Positions 44,875 to 55,545 of a stretch of 64,000 bases of DNA are shown here, one piece after another. Positions within the stretch are counted from its first letter, which is position 1. Every line of letters begins with the position of its first letter. The notes beneath the pieces are model-generated. The model had not been told where the DNA came from. It searched no databases and worked only from the letters and a program-made list of their open reading frames with translations. This DNA comes from Saksenaea vasiformis B4078 (Eukaryota > Mucoromycota > Mucoromycetes > Mucorales > Saksenaeaceae), in contig JNDT01001912.1 in the NCBI GenBank assembly GCA_000697055.1, forward strand, positions 62,001 through 126,000, in the 5' to 3' direction. Made by a program: the position numbers and the translations under genes.

Positions 44875-46564
44875 ATGTCTGGCAAGTAAACCTCCTTCCC
44901 CTTCCTTCCTTTCTTTTCTCGCCATCGTCATGCTGAACAAAACCTTTTCTTTTTTTAAACTATAGCAAACAACGATATCTCAAAACCTATCCGAGTCGTC
45001 GCCAAGGATGCCAAATCGGGAAAACAAATCAAACTTGCCTATGTCAACAGAAAAATTACTGGCAACGGTTCTTTTGGCGTTGTCTATCAAACACGCTTAG
45101 TTGATACAGACGAGGAGGCTGCGATCAAAAAAGTCCTTCAAGATAGACGATTTAAGGTATAAGCAACAAAAAAAAAGGAAGAGAGTGAAAAAGAGGTTGC
45201 CATGACACCGACAGAAAAAAGAAAAAGGAAAGAAAGAAAAATAGGGAGTAAAAAAAGGAAAAAAGGAAAAGAAAGTGTAGCCTTAGGAAAATGGCAACCA
45301 TATGAGAATGATGTATTAATCTGTGTGTGTCTCTCTCTCTTAATAGAATCGTGAATTACAGATCATGCGTCTCGTCGATCATCCAAATGTTTGTCGATTA
45401 AAATCGTACTTTTATAACCAAGTCGACAATAAGGTGAGAAAGAGAGAGACTGCAAGTGGGAGAACGTTAATTAATCATTGGAGTAGGAGGATGAAGTTTA
45501 CTTAAATCTCGTCATGGAATACATTCCCGATACCTTGTATCGCGAAACACGCCACTACGTAAAAATGAAACAGTCGATGCCAATGATCCTTGTACAAGTG
45601 TATATGTACCAAGTGTTACGATCATTGGCATACATTCATTCACTCGGAATTTGCCATCGTGATATCAAACCCCAAAATGTTTTACTTGATCCAGCAACCG
45701 CGATATGTAAAATGTGTGATTTTGGAAGGTAAGGTAAATAAGAAGGGAATAGAGATAAAGAAGAAAGAAGAGAGAGAGAGAGAGAGAGAGAATGTACTCA
45801 TTTCTCTTTTCGTCAGTGCAAAGGTGATTGTGCCAGGTGAACCCAACGTATCCTATATCTGTTCGCGTTACTACCGAGCTCCTGAGCTGATCTTTGGTTC
45901 AACCAACTATACATTGAGTATTGATGTATGGTCTACCGGTTGTGTGATGGCAGAATTGATCCTTGGACAACCGTTTTTCCCGGGCGACAGTGGAATTGAT
46001 CAGCTGGTGGAAATCATCAAGATCCTGGGTACACCATCGAAACCTGAAATTGTGGCCATGAATGCCAGTTATATCGACCACAAATTCCCACAAATTAGAC
46101 CGCACCCCTTGGCTAAGGTAAGCACAACGAGTAAGAGTGTGTGTGTAATTGTTCTGACCGTGAATGAATGCAGATCTTTGTAGGAGCAACTGTAGAAGCA
46201 GTAGATCTATTATCGCAGATGTTACAGTACGACCCAGCTCGGCGGATAAGTGCTGTAGAAGCTTTGTGTCACCCATTTTTTGATCCTATTCGTGATCCCA
46301 ACACCCGACTACCCAATGGCGCGTCTTTGCCGCCCGTGCTGAATTTCTCGAAACATGGTAAGCTCCGAATGGCCCCACCAAAAAGGAGGAACAAACTGAC
46401 TGACTGACAAAAAAAAATTAACAGAACTCTCGATTCGACCGGATTTGATCCGACGACTGGTGCCTCCACATCAAGAACAAGAATTGCTTGCTCAAGGCAT
46501 CGATGTACATCAATTCGACCCTATCCCAGCCGACCAACTGAGGATACCAACCTCTTATGTTTAA
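44875..46564 (+). CDS. Glycogen synthase kinase 3 (GSK3/shaggy family)
   Basis: Exons 44875-44881, 44966-45156, 45347-45433, 45487-45728, 45817-46117, 46174-46357 and 46425-46564 give 383 aa. The protein reads [18 protein letters not shown], then [16 protein letters not shown] (Gly-rich loop), [13 protein letters not shown] (catalytic Lys), [33 protein letters not shown] (catalytic loop), CDFGSAK, and [16 protein letters not shown] with the GSK3 activation-loop Tyr. [11 protein letters not shown] bears the helix C Glu. The RxY/Arg set for phospho-primed substrates is present. Length equals fungal Skp1/Rim11. Exon 1 is 7 nt, followed by an intron with GC rather than GT at its start (44882-44965); GT at 44886 would break the frame. 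A GSKIP homologue lies at 30 kb. Confidence 0.95.
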
Positions 46565-46871
46565 ACTTCATTGTTGTTTCTTCGCTTGCGACAATAGAAA
46601 GTAAAGAATAGAGATTCTCCGCTCCTTTTCCCTCCTTTTCTCCTACACTGGATCATGGTCTGTTGCTTTTTAAACTGCCATGTCTCCCTTTATTTCCATA
46701 TACAGGTGTATATAGAAGGATTAGATGGATGACGAAAAAAGAAAAAAAAGAAAAAAAGAGATAGTGTATCCCCTTTTTGGGGGATCCTAATAGTAGCTTG
46801 TATGCTATTTTTTTCTTTTCGGTCATGAGCTCATTTACATTCACAGTTGAATCCCTGTTTCATGCTAAAGT
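46565..46871. other. Convergent intergenic space
   Basis: This space separates the GSK3 gene from the converging membrane-protein gene. No coding sequence is seen. Confidence 0.5.
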
Positions 46872-48144
46872 TTATGGGTCCGTCTTTTCTTTCCTTTGAC
46901 CATCCACCACTTGGGATAAGACTTCATTCTGATCAACTTGGAGGATCGTCTGAACCTTTACCCCTCGAATAGCATTGCAGAGGCAGACAGTAGCAACACA
47001 TACGGTGAAGACAAGAAGGATGACGGTAACTAACGTGGTAAATAGTAAATACGGCCGTGTGACCTAGATAACAAAAAACCTTGAGCATGGGATGACCGAG
47101 AAGAAGAAGAAGAAGAAAGAAATTCTTTACCTCGTATGGATCAAAAGAAGCCCTGGGTAGGATGAACGTCGTAAAGCGGAAGATAAAATAGGCTGTCCAC
47201 AGTACGTGGGTAATCACCAAACAGGCGAGCAACATCGGCTTTTCGCTTTCGACCGCCATCAAAGCAAATAAGGAGACGAGTGTCCACATGGAAAAAACGA
47301 GAATAATTTCCAACACACTCGTATCGTAGCCCAATAGGTTAGAGGGAATAATTTGGACGACGTAGGCGTAAACAAAGAAAAAGTCAAGCTTCAATAGACT
47401 GCTGAGGACGGACTGAGCTACCATCGCATTCTGTACAGGTTCTTCTGTGGAGTACAAGCCATCGTTGCAAGTCCACAAAAGTCGTCGATGCAACGGCACC
47501 CCACAGGCAGCGACAGCGAAGAAACATGCTGGTAATAATCCTGCAAGAGTGAAATCCAGCGAACCCAGGGTAAATTGGCTCCCACATAAGGTATGTTGAA
47601 GGTGTTGTATCATGTGGATTTCCATCAACACCACAGTCAATAATGCTTGAACAAGAGATGATGATCAGTACACATTTTTCTTTTTCTTTTTTTTTTCTGT
47701 ACCGAACAAGTGGAACGCGTAAATTTGAGAGCGGTTGCGATGGCGTAGTGCGTCCACGCAAAGGAAGCATTGATAGATCTGCATCGCAATGAGTATGCCG
47801 TGATAAATAAGATCTAGTTGCGAATCTCCGAGGTTGTCTCGTGAAAGATTGCAATGCGCTGTGATGAAGCCGATATGTGATTTAATAATGAAGGCTTCGA
47901 GTAATGCAACGGCAAGTGCTTCTGAAAAGAGGATGGTCAGTATAAAATACTCTAGAGCCGACCAAGTATAGAATGAAGTTGTAGCTATTTGCATTGAGGA
48001 TGTCTTTTTCGTAAAAGAAAGGTGTAAAAGAAAAAAAAATGCAGTAACAAGAGAAATGATCAATGATGGCAAAAGAAAAAAAGGAGACCGAAACGCATCA
48101 ATGCCAGTAATGGTACAGAAAGGTTGTGGTTCGTGGATGTACAT
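46872..48144 (-). CDS. Multi-pass membrane protein of unknown function
   Basis: Three exons (48144-47703, 47645-47131, 47063-46872) join in frame to 382 aa. About seven to eight hydrophobic segments are visible, starting SPFFLLPSLIISLVTAFFFLL and ending LLFTTLVTVILLVFTVCVAT. Loop sequences include SRDNLGDSQLDLIYHGILIA and EEPVQNAMVAQSVLSSLLKL. The C-terminal tail is polar (VKVQTILQVDQNEVLSQVVD). I do not recognise the family. Repeated polar and charged residues inside helices suggest a receptor- or transporter-like fold, but no ligand or catalytic motif is visible. Similar length membrane proteins occur widely in fungi; function is not assigned. Confidence 0.7.
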
Positions 48145-48793
48145 ATACCACCCACTATATTAACTTTTCGGATTTAAACATTTAGAATGATAACTCTATC
48201 GCAATATCACAGTTCTTCATTGAGATAAGCGCAAAGTTCATGACCATCTTGATGAGTTGTGGGAGGTTCACTTCTAGCTCAGTCTGCAAAAAGGACTCAA
48301 GCAGCAAGATTCAGCTGTATCTGGACAGCGTGAGAAATGGAAGACGCACGATAGCCAGTACCAACATGCTATCAAAAAGAAGAAGCTGCGCAACGTATAC
48401 AAGGTCGGTGCCACTGTGTAGAGCATGAATCGGGATAGCTACATCCTAAGCGATGAGATAAGAAAACTTTAAGACACTTTTGTCGTACATCAACGTTTGG
48501 ATGTATACTCAGCATTTGCTCCGTCAGTTCGGTTTTAATGGAATGGCAAATCGTATGCCCCAGTTCCTGGTTCTCTTTCACGGAACAAACAAATTTAGCC
48601 GATTCTCACGTATTCCCACCGTCCGACTCTCTCTCTCTCTGCATCCGCTATTCCATAGAGTCCAGACACTCCCAAGCATAGTCATTTGTCAGCAACATGA
48701 AAAGGAATAGGTTGAAAACAAGTCATTTATGTAATGAACAGAGAGAGACTCTATTTTCTTAAATAAGGTGCTTCTTTTTTGTTGTTTTTATTT
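48145..48793. other. Intergenic region, possible old coding remnant
   Basis: Both strands stay open in overlapping frames through 48188-48450 without a recognisable motif. This could be decayed coding DNA, but no gene can be supported. Confidence 0.4.
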
Positions 48794-50317
48794 TTACTCA
48801 ACCACCACGGACCAAGGGTGTTCAACTTCGCCGTACTGGATATCTAAGATAGCATCGTTGAACGCCTTGGTGTATGGACCAGCCTGTGCGGTGGGATCAT
48901 TGGGATCCAAAGGAATGGTAAGCTCTTCGCCATTGTATTCAATAGCATTGACGGGACTGACGATGCAGGCGGTACCAGCACCAAAGACTTCAAGCACGCG
49001 GTTTTGTTTGACAGCTTCACGCAGCTCTGGCATGGTGATCTTACGTTCGCTCACCTTAAACTTGTTCCAGGATTTGGCCAGACCCAAGATAGAGTCTCGC
49101 GTAACACCAGGCAGAATGGATCCATCCAAAGCAGGGGTGACAAGTTCGGTTTCGCCATGTTCATTCTTCCACATCACAAACAAGTTCATAGCACCAACCT
49201 CGGTTAATTGGTCATCCTCTACACGGGAAGTTTAGTCTACTACTGCGCCAAAGAAAAAGGGAGCATGCAATAATTTTTTTTTTTACCTCCAAATAACCAG
49301 AGATTTTGTTGGTAACCCTGGTTGGAAGACAAACGCTGAGGCAGCAGAGCTATTGTTTGTTCGTTTTAGGAAATGATTACAAACAAAAATCCGTTCACTT
49401 ACTTGGCGCATAGTTGCCACCACATTTGATATCTCCGGTACCACGGGGCCATGCGCGAACATACTGTGTGGTTGCCTGAAGCTTGACGGCAGCGAAGCCT
49501 GTCTTGTAGTATGGGCCGACTGGGCAGGCAATAACAAACAGCATAGCACGGTTGGGTGGAGTCACGCCAAGAGCTTCCTGAGTACCAATCATCGTGGGGC
49601 GAAGGTACAAGGAATAACCACGTTCATTGGGAACCCATCGTGCATCGCGCTTGCAGAGTTCTTTGATACATTTGATCAATTCCTCGCCATCAAATTGCTT
49701 AAAAACAAGGATTTTTTTTTAGTTTAACAATGTATCATCAAAGGATCTACATACCGGAAGTGCAAGACGTGCGCAGGAGCGGTTCATACGTGCCATATTC
49801 ATGTCAGGTCGGAACAGACGAACTCTGCCTTGCTTATCTTTGTATGCCTTTGTTCCTTCAAAACACTAATGCAATAAAGTTAGTAAAAGAGAGAGGAAAA
49901 TAAGATTTGTCTGTTATGGTCTTTACTTCGGAAGCATAGTGGAATACGACAGCACTTGGCTCCAATTCCAGTTTTGCATAGGGTCGAAGTTCGGGAGCAT
50001 CCCAGCCCTTTTCTTCAGACCATTCAGCTGTCAACCTGCGCGTCATCAGATAAGAGGAAAAGAAAATCAGGGATCATGATAAACTTACATATGATCAGTG
50101 AAATGACGACCAAAGACAAGATCTTTGTTAGGGATCAGTGGTTTCAGGGCTGTTGAAGGGGTAATGCGCAGTTTGCTTGCCTAAGTAACTCTATGTAAGT
50201 TGTCTAAATTCCCATTTCCGGCGGACATACATCAAGGCCTTGAGGAGCGATGTTGCTGTTGAAGCGTTTTGCCTGAGCAAAGATCTGCGAACGTAGAGCC
50301 GGGAGACGAAATAACAT
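48794..50317 (-). CDS. Branched-chain amino acid aminotransferase (mitochondrial)
   Basis: This PLP enzyme transfers the amino group between Leu/Ile/Val and 2-oxoglutarate, the last step of branched-chain amino acid synthesis and first of breakdown. The N-terminus [20 protein letters not shown] is a typical mitochondrial presequence. Then come [14 protein letters not shown] (near 50120), [20 protein letters not shown], the family entry, and [32 protein letters not shown] carries the PLP lysine (GGNYA). [20 protein letters not shown] matches the BCAT active-site GTA turn. The end is [20 protein letters not shown]. At least seven exons are present; exon borders around 49210-49400 are approximate. 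Start ATG 50317, stop 48794. Confidence 0.93.
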
Positions 50318-51772
50318 GGTGTGGAGGAAAGAGAGGGGAAGAGAGAGAGGAAGAGCGTGCGAAGTTTAGATGAAAGCTGAGATTTTTTAACATCCCGTGT
50401 CACGGTGATTCAATTTTACACACACACAGTTGGATACCTAAACACCAACCAAAGTTTCCCACGGTCACTCATCTTCTTCTTTCTTTGTAGTTCCTGTCAA
50501 GAAATACACATTTATCTATTTTCCCACCGCATCTTACTTCCGTTGTATCAACCATTTCATAACAGCAATTGTTTGGTATCAAATTTTTTTTTGGATCATG
50601 CGAAGATAGCCAATCAATGAGCGTTATCATATTGTATTCACCGCCCTGAACCAACCAGCAATCCACATCCATTCGCACTTATCAATCGCATCCTGGAAAA
50701 AAGGCTTGTCCAAACCTTTTATTTTAAAACACCGCAGTACAGAAACGGATTGATAGAAAATCGTCATATGTTCAAACGAGTTAACAAAAGAGGAAAACTG
50801 CCCTTTTTGAAGCTGTCATTGACCTTGGTACAGACGTAAACATGAAGGAGGAATACATCCTCGGAAAATTATTCAAGCTGCGGACCAATGAACCAGAGCC
50901 TCCAACAGTGTGCAGTCATGAGTCACTATCACCCATAGTGATTCAGGAGGTGCTGAAAAGATACACTGATTAGGAAAAAAAAACCGAGTATCTGTCTTCG
51001 CCATGTCAATTTTGTCGGTCTGCGAAACGCATAGAGCCACACATCCTTCTGCTATGACGACGAGTTTGTATGATGCCACGTTATGATTCCGATCCCTATA
51101 ATGACGTGCATGGCATCTTGCAGCATGCCAATGCCAAGTGGGTCTTAGTGTCGTCATGATCTTTGTGCCTTTCCCTCAGTTGCTTTCTGTAAATCGTGAA
51201 TCTGGCAGGTCGGGCGTATCTGCAATGTGAAATATTGGTCTATCATAAAACAAAGCGTAAGTGCTTTTTCGAATGCAAGATTAACTTCGTAGATATAGGG
51301 GGGAAAAAAACCTCATCTAAGCTCTCCTTGTCTCGTGTTGTTCGGCTTTTGACTTTAGCTTTTGAGAGTTGCCTTCACTCTGGGAAACCCCGACGTAACA
51401 GACAAAAAATATTTTCTACTCCTGTCAGGTTGTCCATCAGCATATCTAGAGGTGTTCAGTTCATTCTTATAACCTATACATCTTCGCCTGTTCTACAAAA
51501 AGCAAGTCTTCTCTTATCAGCGGCTAGCAAAATATCACTTATATAGAGCGTACGCCACTGAGAGGTTCTCTTCAAACGCTAGGCAAAGAGCGAAAGAAAC
51601 ACCCGGAGAAGAATCTCGCACAAACTATCAAATACCTTCTGAATTTGGGAGATGGTTAAGAAGACCGTCGTCACTCTGTTTGATACTACTACTTTTCCCA
51701 AGTATAGTTGACGAGAGATAACCCTTTACGTGAACAAGGAGTGAAGGAGACGGTAAAGTGGTTTTAATGTTA
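50318..51772. other. Gene-poor region with short coding-like remnant
   Basis: A plus-strand stretch ending at TAG near 50973 reads KTALFEAVIDLGTDVNMKEE, then LGKLFKLRTNEPEPPTVCSH and stays open for about 60 codons, but there is no start or partner exon. The rest has mixed open frames without motifs. I read this as intergenic DNA with possible decayed insertions. Confidence 0.4.
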
Positions 51773-53062
51773 TTAATAGTATTTTCTACGAGTGGCTGTC
51801 TTCTTCTCTTTTGCATTCTCTTTCTCGGAGTTTGGTAAAGGTTTTCGTAGAACACTATTGCTGCTTGATGGTGTGTCGTTTGGTCTTTCTAATTCAATGA
51901 CATTGCCGTCTAATCCAATTTTAAAATCGAGCATATATGAGCTTGGACTCGGTGCTAATGTAGGCGGTGGTGGTTCAATGTCCACAGTGCCTCGACGTGC
52001 CAGCGTTCGAAAAGAAAATGTCGTCGTAGACTTCTTCTCCTTCTTCTTATCTGAACTTGGCTTCTCGTTGTTAAGAACAATGACATTCGATCGGTTTGCC
52101 ATGGGTGGTGGGGGTGGTACAGCTGGTGGAATAGGATTCGGTGGCATGCCTACGACTGGTGCTGGTGCTATCGGCCCGCCTTGGAAATCGCCATTTGCCA
52201 ATCGCGCTTTCGTGAACTCGACGCAGTACATCTTATGACTTAGTGAATGGATGCATGCAGCCCAGTAAACCTAGTACAAATTTCTGTTACTAAGCGAATA
52301 CAAAAAAAAAAGAGCAAAGGGATTTCCTTACATAAAGCACAACCATTAGTAAGATGGCAATAAAGCTAAATTTGAATTCATCTTGCCATAGCTTATCACA
52401 GTTATAGAAATCGCCAGTCGGGACAGTAGTAGATGTGTTCGGAGAAGAATGTAAAATGTTGTCGTTGATCGAAGAAGAAGCTGCGGAAATACACCAGTTC
52501 AAATAGTCTCCGCGAATGGTGATGAATAAAATCACATTGATGAACCCATCAACAAGTACAAGAAAGATAGAAACCCATACGGCATGAGATAGTGTCCTAA
52601 TGTACTGCATCATATTCTACCAGCAAATGATATGAGTGCGTAATGAATTCCTAGACGAAGCTGCTTACCACAAACACCGCAAAGAGTCCGCCTAGGCCAA
52701 CTAATCCGAGAATCAAGTTAACTACACCGAATACTGTAATCGGCGCTGGTATCATGTATGAAAAGAAAGCTATTATTGTTGTTCCCCAGATGGGTGAATG
52801 TCAAGCCACTTGATGCGGGTGGAAACACTTACGACTGCTGGACTGAAACGAAATAACAGCAAAATACATGGATAAACTCTGACAACATGGTGAAAATAAG
52901 TACCAAGGGGGGGAAGGATGCTTTACTATTTACCGCCCACAGTAGGCAAGAAATGGCAGCGCCTGTGCGTAGGTGAATGCAACCGCAGCACTTTCGGAGT
53001 GCTTCATGAGGTGTATGTACGTATCGGTTCCTCGTATCTGGTGCCAGAAAAGGGTAATTCAT
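51773..53062 (-). CDS. LAPTM4-like four-helix membrane protein
   Basis: Five exons (53062-52934, 52878-52833, 52769-52669, 52616-52332, 52270-51773) join in frame to 352 aa. The N-terminus holds RKCCGCIHLRTGAAISCLLW, which resembles the CCxCxHxRTG start of lysosomal LAPTM4/LAPTM5 proteins. Further helices are PAPITVFGVVNLILGLVGLG, SHAVWVSIFLVLVDGFINVI and DEFKFSFIAILLMVVLYV, with a luminal loop holding Cys residues and Ser/Thr/Asn between the last two. The C-terminal about 150 residues are cytosolic, Pro-rich (PIPPAVPPPPPMANRS) and basic at the end. LAPTM proteins sit in late endosomes/lysosomes and act in trafficking. The match to LAPTM is by pattern only; the topology and Pro-rich tail are directly visible. 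Confidence 0.65.
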
Positions 53063-53320
53063 CGAAAAGGGTGAATGAGAAAAAGAACAAAAAGGAATAG
53101 TTCACTTCCCAAGGCATCTCTCTTTTTTTTTTTTTGGTTCTGCTTCGCAAAATGGCAAGAGGTTGTTTCCATATCCAATTATGGAAAAAGATGTTCAACA
53201 AGCTTTTTTTCCTTGCCTCTGATCCCCAACAACAACCCACTAAAAATGGATATATAATATCCTTCTCATGGTTCAACGGAACAGACCAAAAGAAAAAAAG
53301 GCCTTTTCTTTCTTTTAGTT

Positions 53321-54184
53321 CTATCGACGATATAATTTTCTTCCAATACTAGTACTAGCTGTTCGAGTCCGCTTATATCGACGATGTGCTTCACGCAAAT
53401 GTTCCGGCCGTATTGCACCCGTATGCCCCCATTCTTCCATCACTTCACGTGCTGTATTCTCCATAAGTCACCTTCTGAGAATAATATCTTTGTATTACCT
53501 TTTTCAACGATCTCTCCTACATAGACTTTTGAAAAACCAGCCACCACAAATGCCATCGTCTGTGAGCATTGTTGGTTAAGCACCTGGCTAACCAACTATA
53601 ACGGCAAACATAAATAAACACAGTCTACATCGGTTTCTGTCGTACCCTTTTGACGTTGGTTCGGTTTAATGCTGAACGTCTGTAGCCTTCATAACGTTGT
53701 AATTGTTCGTCCGTGAAGTTTTCCAGTAACAGTCTACAAGGTAACTCAGTCTATTTTGTGCCTGCGACATCTTTCAGACGTACTTCATATCTTCTTTTGC
53801 TTTTTCCATTTGTGCCTGCATATGTGCATCCATATCCATTACTAGATCTTCTTTATTTTCGTCTTCATCCTCTTCTTGCTGCTGCTGTTGCTGTTGAGGC
53901 TGCTGTTGTTGTTGATCGCGTGTATCGACCTCGGCACTGCCCTCGTCTTCCATCGGTTTTCCATCACGTTCAATCTCAACAGATCCTTGCCGTGATGAAG
54001 ATGCTGTTGCACTACTAGCCCGACGCTGTGTCCATTGATTATTTACATTCTGATGCGACGACGTCCGTTTGATCGCGGCTGCCGCTGCCGCTGCTGTGGA
54101 AAGAGGCCTGCCATAGCTTGGCATGGATGACATGGGAGGGCTGCTATCATTCGGAGGGGGTGAAAACGCCGGATGGTTACCCAT
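53321..54184 (-). CDS. TAF11: TFIID subunit TAF11
   Basis: Four exons (54184-53784, 53733-53646, 53595-53499, 53451-53321) give 238 aa. The N-terminal about 130 residues are disordered, with Ser, poly-Ala and Gln/Glu runs. The TAF11 histone-fold follows: LLLENFTDEQLQRYEGYRRS, then ALNRTNVKRLVSQVLNQQ, then SQTMAFVVAGFSKVYVGEIV and REVMEEWGHTGAIRPEHLRE, ending in an AHRRYKRTRTAS tail. TAF11 pairs with TAF13 through this fold and contacts TBP in TFIID. All helices of the fold are present and of usual length. The ATG at 54184 is the first in frame and is preceded by AT-rich sequence. Confidence 0.94.
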
Positions 54185-55545
54185 TATATATTAACAAAAA
54201 GAATAGGTGGAAGGGGTTTGCCTTTCAGACACTGAAGTCGCAGTATCCATTAACTACTGCTTTTGGTCTCTGTGACTTGTAGGGACCGAACGGTGCACCA
54301 CATAGAAGTGAACCTGCATAGACACTTGGGAGGGTGAAGAGCCTGCTCTCAATCGCTGATGCACAGTTTCTGTGAGATATGTTCAGATTCAGGAAGGGCT
54401 TCCAATAAGAATGACTTGCAGAAATAGAATGATGGCAAAATTATTCTTTCAAGAAGGGAAATTGTCTCGGACCAAGACAGGCAGAAGTATAAACGTTATC
54501 AACTGTTTGTCTTCAGTCATAAAGATGAGATACCTCATTGGACAAGCTTTCGATGCATCCGCATATACTGTTCATGCTTCATGGGGCATCGACACAGAAG
54601 TTAATTTGAAAGGTGACAAATAAATACATAACCTCGGGAGCCTATTACAATGGACTAGCGCAATGTTCTTCTGATTAGGTGTAGACATATATACTTCTCC
54701 GCATAAAAGCTCACCGATACTGGGCGCAACATTGGTTTGGCACGAACGCAAAATGATATTTAGATGAAACAAATGTATATTCAAAATGCTGTAAATCTTA
54801 TCATCATTTTCTTAGGAGCTATATCGAATTCCCCGCCTTTGAAATAAATAATAAAATTTAGAGTAGTTTTGGTGAGCGTGTGGTTGTGCAAGGTAAGACT
54901 CCTAAGAGGTATGGTGCGAGATACCTAATGGGAATGCTCATGTCCAATCTCGCATACCTGATCATCGTCATTATGTGATATCTCTTCCGGTCACCGTGCT
55001 TTATGTCGATCATAGCCCATAAGGTAGATATTTTATCGACATTATCTATTAATTCTCTGGCTAATTGTTTACTTAAGGTGACAAAGCACATGTGCAAACT
55101 TGACTTTGAGGGTTTATTCACGACGACAAACGAGATGGGAGAAACACGTTTGCAGCACCGATAAAGTCAACGAGGTTAAGCAGTTCTTTGAAGGAGTAAT
55201 CCCATCTCTTAGGAAAGATTTTCAGCAAGCGCAAGCAACTAATGATGTGGATCTGTGTCGTTAAATCCACCAAACGATGTTGTAATTACAATACATGAGA
55301 TTGTGCAGTCAATCACCCTCTGTCCTATAATCAGTTTCAACAGCCAGATTCAATGAAACTGCTCTTTATTCAGAGATTCTCTCCTTCTTATGTAACTTCC
55401 GGCACGGTTGATAAAAAAAAGCGAAGGGTGTGAACAAGTCTACAAATAGAATACTCTAATCCAAGAAAGGGTGAAGAAAAAGACTACGGAAAACAGAATA
55501 CTTTTTTTTAAAAAAAAAACATTATCAGCTATTTCAATTAGCTAT
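54185..55545. other. Gene-poor region with gag-like trace
   Basis: No intact gene is seen. A plus-strand stretch near 55120-55265 reads EKHVCSTDKVNEVKQFFEGV, then IPSLRKDFQQAQATNDVDL, and looks coding for about 50 codons without a start; it may be part of a retroelement gag. Short A/T runs precede the Sel1 gene stop. Nothing else is supported. Confidence 0.4.
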
